NCBI GenBank assembly: GCA_016928775.1
Contig: JAFGKD010000089.1
Span: 1 to 64,000, forward strand
Direction of reading: 5' to 3'
DNA from: Candidatus Zhuqueibacterota bacterium
GTDB taxonomy: Bacteria > Zhuqueibacterota > Zhuqueibacteria > Residuimicrobiales > Krinioviventaceae
Length of the DNA: 64,000 nt
Made by a program: the position numbers and the translations under genes. The notes beneath the pieces were generated by a model. It was not told where the DNA came from. It did no database searches and saw nothing but the letters and a program-made list of their open reading frames with translations. This document shows positions 58,038-64,000 of the stretch, piece by piece; positions within the stretch are counted from its first letter, which is position 1; each line of letters begins with the position of its first letter.

Positions 58038-58466
58038 TTATGCTGCTTCACCATAGGCAATACCGGTTGAATCTGTGTGTAACTCATCATAATATTCGGC
58101 TTTGATAATATCTCGAATAGCCGCCAAAATATTTTCTTTCCATTCGATGAGCTCACTTTTCCAGGTATTCAACTCAAAGCTCAGCAATGTACCCTGCTCA
58201 TAATGATCATAAATATCACTGTCTATTCGATCCCACAACTCATCGATTTCCCGAGAGAGTCCATCATTGTAAAATTGAATGTATGTGTAAAATTCATCAT
58301 AGGACATATTATAGTTTTCATAGAGCGTTTCAAACGCCTTGTTCACATCTTCGAGCGCACGCTCCATCAAATCAGCGGGATGATCCAAATCTTTCAATGC
58401 AAAAATATTGTCGGTCATTTCGGCCATTAATGGATCGATCTGAATTTGCTTTTTCATTTTTTTCAT
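58038..58466 (-). CDS. Hypothetical acidic protein
   Basis: 142 aa, starts 7 nt after the lexA stop with an AAAGGATG-like RBS. Confidence 0.7.
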   Translation of the reverse strand: MKKMKKQIQIDPLMAEMTDNIFALKDLDHPADLMERALEDVNKAFETLYENYNMSYDEFYTYIQFYNDGLSREIDELWDRIDSDIYDHYEQGTLLSFELNTWKSELIEWKENILAAIRDIIKAEYYDELHTDSTGIAYGEAA

Positions 58467-58472
58467 CCTTTG

Positions 58473-59093
58473 CTAAAATTTTCTCAACAAACCACGTACC
58501 AGTCCGATAATATAAAAGTGGGGATAGTCTCGCTCGACATAGATCGGCTGCATTGTCTGATTTTCCGGTTGCAGGCGAATACGATCGTGCTCCCGATATA
58601 TTCTTTTTACCGTTGCTTCATCATCCAGCAAAGCAATGACGATATCACCGTTGCGACACTGTTGTGTTTTTTGTACGACCAGGATATCGCCATCACGAAT
58701 ATCCGCATCGATCATACTCAAGCCGCGGACGCGCAATAAAAAGGAATCACTATATCCGACCCATTGCGAATCAATGAGCATATCGCCTTCTTTCTCTTCA
58801 TAGGCCAATTGCGGCATACCAGCCTGCACCTGTCCCAGAATCGGTAAGCTGCGGATACGATCCGCAGTCAGTTCCCCCTGATTAACAATGCCGAGGGAAC
58901 GAGATTTACGATCATCTTTGATAAGGTGCCCTTTATCTCTCAGAATAGTCAAAATCCTGTGAATTCCGGCGGTCGATGATTGGCCAAACATTGTTGCCAA
59001 TTCTCGAACCGTTGGCGGAAAACCGTTTTGTGACTGAAATTCTCGCACTGCATCTAAAACCCGCTGCTGCTTCTTTGTCAATTCACTTGTCAT
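58473..59093 (-). CDS. lexA: LexA-like repressor (HTH + S24 peptidase)
   Basis: LTKKQQRVLDAVREFQSQNGFPPTVRELATMFGQSSTAGIHRILTIL; LRVRGLSMIDADIRDGDILVVQ; DDEATVKRIYRE. Confidence 0.95.
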   Translation of the reverse strand: MTSELTKKQQRVLDAVREFQSQNGFPPTVRELATMFGQSSTAGIHRILTILRDKGHLIKDDRKSRSLGIVNQGELTADRIRSLPILGQVQAGMPQLAYEEKEGDMLIDSQWVGYSDSFLLRVRGLSMIDADIRDGDILVVQKTQQCRNGDIVIALLDDEATVKRIYREHDRIRLQPENQTMQPIYVERDYPHFYIIGLVRGLLRKF

Positions 59094-59115
59094 AGTCAAT
59101 CTATCACTATCTAAT

Positions 59116-59131
59116 GTAAACATTTGTTTAC
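59116..59131. promoter_or_regulatory. Candidate LexA operator
   Basis: GTAAACATTTGTTTAC palindrome 23 nt upstream of the lexA start; related AACATTTGT motifs at 59151-59162 and 59423-59434. Confidence 0.6.
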
Positions 59132-59437
59132 CCAAAGATAGATATATTATGAACATTTGTCAAGCATTTTTTTCTAATTTTTTAGTACTCATTTCTCTAT
59201 TTTGTTCAAATTTCCATGTCAACAATAGCCGCAGCAGGCTTTTGAGTGAGTGAGACTGCAAAGAATTTATAATCATTGAACAATTATTAGGATGGAGATA
59301 CAAAAAAGTAAAAGAGCATAAAGAAATAAATTGAAGGAAAACATTGCTGGGCGCCCAGCCTCGAGACAGGATTTGACCCGACATGCACAGATACCAGCGA
59401 TCCGGCAGTTCATTTAAAATATAAACATTTGTTCACC

Positions 59438-60094
59438 TCAGTAATAAACACGATAGCGTCTTTTTTCAAATTTGCGAATGAGAAGAACACCTGCTATAAA
59501 ACCGCCCACATGGGCAAACCAGGCAACACCGCTGCCGCCAGAAAAAAGAGCGTTTAGTATTTGCATAACAAACCAAAAGCCCAGGACAAAAATAGCAGGC
59601 AAGCTGATCGTCCGCCATAGCCAAAGAAACGGGAACAGTGGCAAAAGCACCCGCACGCGCGTTTGCGGGAATCTTACCGCGTAAGCCCCAAGAATACCAC
59701 TGATCGCACCGCTTGCACCGACCATGGGTATGTTCGAAAATGGTCCCATAATAAAATGACTGAAAAAAGCAGCAAGACCGCAGATCAAATAAAAAAGAAC
59801 AAAACGTATATGCCCACAGATACCTTCAATATTATCACCAAAAATCCACAAATAGAGCATGTTGCCCAGCAAATGCAGCATACCACCATGCAAAAACATA
59901 GACGTTAATATGGTCTGCAATCGTTCGCCGTGGATGATCAGATCCGGGATCGCACCAAAATTATACAAAAAAGCAAGGTAATTCTCGCGAGTCAAAAATA
60001 GCTGATAGATAAAAATCCCGACGTTCATGACAATTATCGCAATTGTGATAAACGGGAAAAGCTTCCTCGGATTGTCATCGTGGATTGGAATCAT
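59438..60094 (-). CDS. Rhomboid-family intramembrane serine protease
   Basis: TSMFLHGGMLHLLGNMLYLWIFGDNIE, VGASGAISGILGAY (GASG), WFAHVGGFIAG. Confidence 0.95.
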   Translation of the reverse strand: MIPIHDDNPRKLFPFITIAIIVMNVGIFIYQLFLTRENYLAFLYNFGAIPDLIIHGERLQTILTSMFLHGGMLHLLGNMLYLWIFGDNIEGICGHIRFVLFYLICGLAAFFSHFIMGPFSNIPMVGASGAISGILGAYAVRFPQTRVRVLLPLFPFLWLWRTISLPAIFVLGFWFVMQILNALFSGGSGVAWFAHVGGFIAGVLLIRKFEKRRYRVYY

Positions 60095-60095
60095 A

Positions 60096-62222
60096 TTAAT
60101 CCACGTAAAATGTATTTAATTGCCTGGCAACATTTCCGGCTTGATCCTTGAGCACAATCTCGACTGTATGCTGTCCTTTTGACAAAACGTTTTCCGGCGT
60201 GTAAAAAATAGCTGTCGCTTCGGGATCGTACTCGGCGATTACCTTTTCGCCATCGAGTTTCAAAATCCGGTTTCTTTCACCAGCGATGCCGGACAAATTA
60301 TCTTTAAAAATACAACGTAAAGTCGGCGTGCTTTGCGAGGTGCGCGATCCATTACTCGGGTACAAAGAATAAATAACCGGTGGCTCGATGTCGCGAACCA
60401 GTGCATAAGTGCCAAAACTCGAGATGTGACCTGAAATTCGTCGCTCATGAATTTTATCATTCCCGACAAATCGCATGCTGCCGCCAGCTTTCATATAAAG
60501 ACCGAGCTTGTTGGGCAAAATGGTGCTATCCGGATAGACAAGTGAAAGTGTTGCACCCTTGTCAAGGGGGACATCGACCGGATCAATTCGATAATAATTG
60601 CCGACAATATCGTATTCGTTTTTATTGTCCGGTAGTATGGCTGTTGTTCGAACAAAAATATCCTTAAAAAGTGAGTTTGTCGCAAAGTCCAGCTTGCATA
60701 TTCCATCATCCGAGAGGACTGATTTTACCTGTCCACGCGGTACGGTGGCAAACTCAATCCATTCGTTTTGCATCAAGGTATCGCCCGCTTGTGTCACATA
60801 GATGATCGACAAAGGAAGTGGTCCACTATCGCAGCCCGAGAGTGGCCAGGCACCAATATACGAAGAAGAGCGCTGCAACAGCGGCATCCGATAGGTTTTG
60901 CCAGAACAGCGCCAACCCGAAACAATCGGTTCGGCCAAGAGGGGTATACGTGAAGACAAATGAATTCTGAGATAGCGGTCATAAAATCCCACATCCAATT
61001 TAATATCTTTTTTGGGTACCTCTTGATTCTCATCACTTATAGTAATGACGCTGTTTGGAGGGATCGGTCCATAGAGAGAATCGATCGGCGTCTCTTGCTC
61101 CTGCGCGAACAGCGACTCCCCATCGACAACCAATCGACCGGAAACATGTGAGGTATTCCCCCAGAAATCTTTAACCGTAATTGTAAAGCTGTGCGAGCCG
61201 CCATCCAATTTGAGCGCTCCCGGCGGAATTTCGACAATCTCTCCTGGCTCAACACGATTCGAATCAACGCCACTATTGAAAAAATCCACAACTCCGGCAT
61301 ATGGTTCTCGACTCGAGTAAAAAGACAGTTTGTTACCAACATCTCGAAACAGGTTATAGATATAGCCGTTACCGTAAATGCGTTGACGGTAATCACGATC
61401 CAAATTAAAATGATTATTGACAGAATAAGAAAACTTGTCGTATTGGGTAGCAAAAATGAGCTGGTCATCAACATAGACTTCATTTCGATACGTGCCGAAC
61501 TTGTTCGAGACACTATCCATTTGATCAAAAGTATCGATGCCAAAACCAATGCGACCAGAGACAACGATGGCATCTTTCACCTTATATTGACCATTACCGT
61601 TATAAACAGGCCAAAAAAGCCTGGGGATAAAATCACCATTCACCGAGGATAGTGCATCCATGGATTGAATGAGAATTTTTGTGATCTGCGGCGCGATATT
61701 GTCAATGACTTTATAGCCTTTTAGCAAAGGATTCATCGGATTGGATGCCGCATCCCGCAGTTCAAAATGCAGGTGCGGATAACCCACGCCGCTATCACCG
61801 GAGAGGGCGATGAGGTCTCCCTGCTTGACTCGAAATTGAGAACTCCTGGGATAAAGCTGAATTTCATACATATTTCGACGCTTTTGTTCGGCCTTGACAT
61901 AAGCTTCAATCTCATCGCTAAACTTTTCAAGATGACCATAAACGGCGATTTCTCCGGTATCAAGGGTTAAATAAAGCGCTCGACCGTAACCGAACGGCGA
62001 TACCCGTATGCGTGAGATATAACCATCTCGAACAGCGTAAATGGGATAACCGGTTTTCCCCCACGTTTTCACATCAAAACCGGCGTGAAAGCGCCCACCT
62101 CGGGATTCGGCAAATGACGATGTGAAAAGCTGACTCGCATCCGTAGGCCATATGTATTCCTGGGCAAAAATTACCTTTGCAAAGATGAGAAAAGAGCTGG
62201 TGAATAATAAAATGCGTTGCAT
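60096..62222 (-). CDS. M23-family (LytM) metallopeptidase
   Basis: RFHAGFDVKTWGKTGYPIYAVRDGYISRIRVSPFGYGRALYL, VYGHLEKFS, YPHLHFELRD. Confidence 0.93.
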   Translation of the reverse strand: MQRILLFTSSFLIFAKVIFAQEYIWPTDASQLFTSSFAESRGGRFHAGFDVKTWGKTGYPIYAVRDGYISRIRVSPFGYGRALYLTLDTGEIAVYGHLEKFSDEIEAYVKAEQKRRNMYEIQLYPRSSQFRVKQGDLIALSGDSGVGYPHLHFELRDAASNPMNPLLKGYKVIDNIAPQITKILIQSMDALSSVNGDFIPRLFWPVYNGNGQYKVKDAIVVSGRIGFGIDTFDQMDSVSNKFGTYRNEVYVDDQLIFATQYDKFSYSVNNHFNLDRDYRQRIYGNGYIYNLFRDVGNKLSFYSSREPYAGVVDFFNSGVDSNRVEPGEIVEIPPGALKLDGGSHSFTITVKDFWGNTSHVSGRLVVDGESLFAQEQETPIDSLYGPIPPNSVITISDENQEVPKKDIKLDVGFYDRYLRIHLSSRIPLLAEPIVSGWRCSGKTYRMPLLQRSSSYIGAWPLSGCDSGPLPLSIIYVTQAGDTLMQNEWIEFATVPRGQVKSVLSDDGICKLDFATNSLFKDIFVRTTAILPDNKNEYDIVGNYYRIDPVDVPLDKGATLSLVYPDSTILPNKLGLYMKAGGSMRFVGNDKIHERRISGHISSFGTYALVRDIEPPVIYSLYPSNGSRTSQSTPTLRCIFKDNLSGIAGERNRILKLDGEKVIAEYDPEATAIFYTPENVLSKGQHTVEIVLKDQAGNVARQLNTFYVD

Positions 62223-62225
62223 AGC

Positions 62226-63494
62226 TTATTTTCTACAAATAGTGTTGAGAACCTCGGTTAATTGTTCTGTTTGTTTCACTCGGTTGAATCGATCCAGGTT
62301 CAAATTGATGCTTATTGAATTCCATTTCGTATGCAAAAATTCCTTCAAACGGAGAAATATCTTGTCTGGATCAAAAGAATCCGTAACGTACGCCAGCGCA
62401 TAGTCGCTTAACAGCGCGTTGGTATATCGGCTGTTGCTTATTGCAAAAACAGGTTTGTGAGCACCGATATATTCAAAAGTTTTGCCCGGAATGAACGTAT
62501 CCGTTTCGCGTGCTTTGGCAATCAACAAAAGTGCATTCGCGTTGACAAGGTACTTGACCGATTCCGAGTGATCCTGATGCCCGATAATATCAACAACTTT
62601 TGCAAGACCTCTTTTTTTCACCTCTTTAGCCAAGCACCCCAGCGCATCAAAACCCACAAACTGTACGCGCAACCGTGCCAGAGTCTGCGGCGTTTGCTGT
62701 TGCATTTTAACAAGGGCATCTAAAAACGGCATTGGATCCGCAAATTTATTGATCGTACCACTATAACAGAGTGTAAATAGCGTATTGTCGCCTTGCGCCG
62801 CACTGTCAAAATCCTGCGGATCAAATCCATTTGTAATAATGTAAAACTTTTTCGGTTCAAATGACACCGATTTAAACGCGAGGTCAATACCGGGAGACGC
62901 TGAAACCACAGCATCGGCGTCAGCGATCACACTTTTTTGCAGTCGATAATTTTGTTTGTATTGCCATCGCGTTGGCTCATGAACAATATGGCTTCCTGCC
63001 CACCCATCGCGAAAATCAGTTAACCAGGGCAGTTTATATTTTTTCACAATTCGACGCCCTATCATATGTACCGAGTGTGGTGGTGACGACGTCATCAAGG
63101 CATCAAATTTTTCACCTGCAAGTAGATCTTTGACTGCCTTTTGAACAAAGGGTTGCCATAAAATTTTGCTATCCGGCATCAACAAAAACGGCAATAGCTT
63201 TTCATTCAAAAAAGTGCCAATGCTCATACGACTATTATCGGTCTGAGTCTGGATGGATGTTTTGCCCATTCGAGCTAACAGTCTTTGTGGATCATAAGAC
63301 TCGGTGCGAAAAACGCGCGCATCTCGTACATCTTGTAGCAAAGATAAATCTGTCGCCCAATAGGCAATTGGTTTCACCGTTACGACCGTTGGTCTCCAGC
63401 CAAATTGAGGCAAATACTTTACAAATTTGGCTACTCTTTGAGCACCTCCCAGGCCGAGCGGCGGAAAATAATATGTCAGGATGAGCACTTTCAT
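62226..63494 (-). CDS. Glycosyltransferase family 4-like
   Basis: MKVLILTYYFPPLGLGGAQRVAKFVKYLPQFGWRPTVVT; FTLCYSGTINKFADPMPFLDAL; PGKTFEYIGAHKPVFAI. Confidence 0.88.
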   Translation of the reverse strand: MKVLILTYYFPPLGLGGAQRVAKFVKYLPQFGWRPTVVTVKPIAYWATDLSLLQDVRDARVFRTESYDPQRLLARMGKTSIQTQTDNSRMSIGTFLNEKLLPFLLMPDSKILWQPFVQKAVKDLLAGEKFDALMTSSPPHSVHMIGRRIVKKYKLPWLTDFRDGWAGSHIVHEPTRWQYKQNYRLQKSVIADADAVVSASPGIDLAFKSVSFEPKKFYIITNGFDPQDFDSAAQGDNTLFTLCYSGTINKFADPMPFLDALVKMQQQTPQTLARLRVQFVGFDALGCLAKEVKKRGLAKVVDIIGHQDHSESVKYLVNANALLLIAKARETDTFIPGKTFEYIGAHKPVFAISNSRYTNALLSDYALAYVTDSFDPDKIFLRLKEFLHTKWNSISINLNLDRFNRVKQTEQLTEVLNTICRK

Positions 63495-63640
63495 TCCATG
63501 CGCCAAAGATAGCAATATAAAGCTTCATATTCAAGATTTACATTTTACAAACCAAAGTTCAACGGGTGAGCTGTCATCAAAAGGAAAAATTAATCTTGAC
63601 ATTATGAAATAAATTGTTAACTTTACTGTTCGCAAAACGA

Positions 63641-63714
<74 letters not shown>

Positions 63715-63722
63715 CTATAAAG

Positions 63723-63749
63723 AAGCCCCTGACCTACTGGGGCTTTTTT
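63723..63749 (+). terminator. Intrinsic terminator after tRNA
   Basis: AAGCCCC..GGGGCTTTTTT. Confidence 0.85.
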
Positions 63750-63770
63750 CATTTTATCACCGTATTTAAT

Positions 63771-63800
63771 GGCCGCCTTCACCACGCGGCCTTTTTTTTT
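63771..63800 (+). terminator. Second intrinsic terminator
   Basis: GGCCGC-CTTCACCAC-GCGGCC-TTTTTTTTT. Confidence 0.8.
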
Positions 63801-63807
63801 GCAAAAA

Positions 63808-64000
63808 ATGAAAATGGAAATACAAAAGGCTGTTTTCGAAACCAATAAAATTCAACGTTCGGGTATAGTCGGACCTTTTGAAATTACACGCGGCGATCAA
63901 GTCGCCCTGATCACAAACATCGGAGCCAATTGGTTCTCGCCTATATTGCATTTCGTTGAATGCGCTCAGACTATCAATCTCCGCTGGGTGACGGTTTTGG
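63808..64000 (+). CDS. Partial hypothetical CDS running off the window
   Basis: Open frame MKMEIQKAVFETNKIQRSGIVGPFEITRGDQVALITNIGANWFSPILHFVECAQ... with no stop to 64000; overlaps a minus ORF. Confidence 0.4.
   Translation, partial: MKMEIQKAVFETNKIQRSGIVGPFEITRGDQVALITNIGANWFSPILHFVECAQTINLRWVTVL

Noticed and set aside
59345-59437. Possible tRNA fragment (minus GGGTCAAATCCTG) and palindrome GCTGGGCGCCCAGC
   Set aside because: T-arm does not pair properly and there is no anticodon or acceptor arm; a perfect 14 bp palindrome exists but there is no further support.

Overview
Bacterial chromosomal window, fully gene-dense, with no CRISPR array or recognisable transposase or phage gene. Five secreted proteins end in a 'N(Y/F/H)PNPFNPxT...' tail (FlgD-like / type-A T9SS-like sorting domain). 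By inference this fits an FCB-type lineage (Calditrichota/KSB1-like). Layout: (1) ~0.15-19.3 kb, a pectin / rhamnogalacturonan-I-type degradation locus (GH9, GH43, GH51, GH53, a truncated GH43, PL11) with no SusC/SusD-like genes visible. It includes an adjacent dockerin-like protein and cohesin-like lipoprotein pair, and it is bracketed by copies of one ~90 bp double-palindrome repeat. (2) ~19.7-31.4 kb: aminotransferase-like protein, CarboxypepD_reg-like protein, M48 protease, a large CBM9-like multi-repeat protein, SGNH/TPR protein, B12-binding radical SAM. (3) ~31.5-34.6 kb: YjbH-like exopolysaccharide genes behind a palindrome cluster and a sigma54-like promoter. (4) ~34.9-47.5 kb: DUF5107/TPR, Tat-signal sugar isomerase-like, Gfo/Idh/MocA, TIM-barrel GH-like, tricorn-like S41 protease, acetylxylan-esterase-like hydrolase. 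(5) 47.6-64 kb: housekeeping and stress genes, including a B12-dependent RNR (nrdJ) behind NrdR-box-like sites, STAS, Nudix, a highly acidic protein, an SPL-like radical SAM, YhcH, M64 peptidase, histidine kinase, lexA with two small downstream ORFs, rhomboid, M23, GT4 and an initiator tRNA-Met. All family calls come from motif reading without database search.
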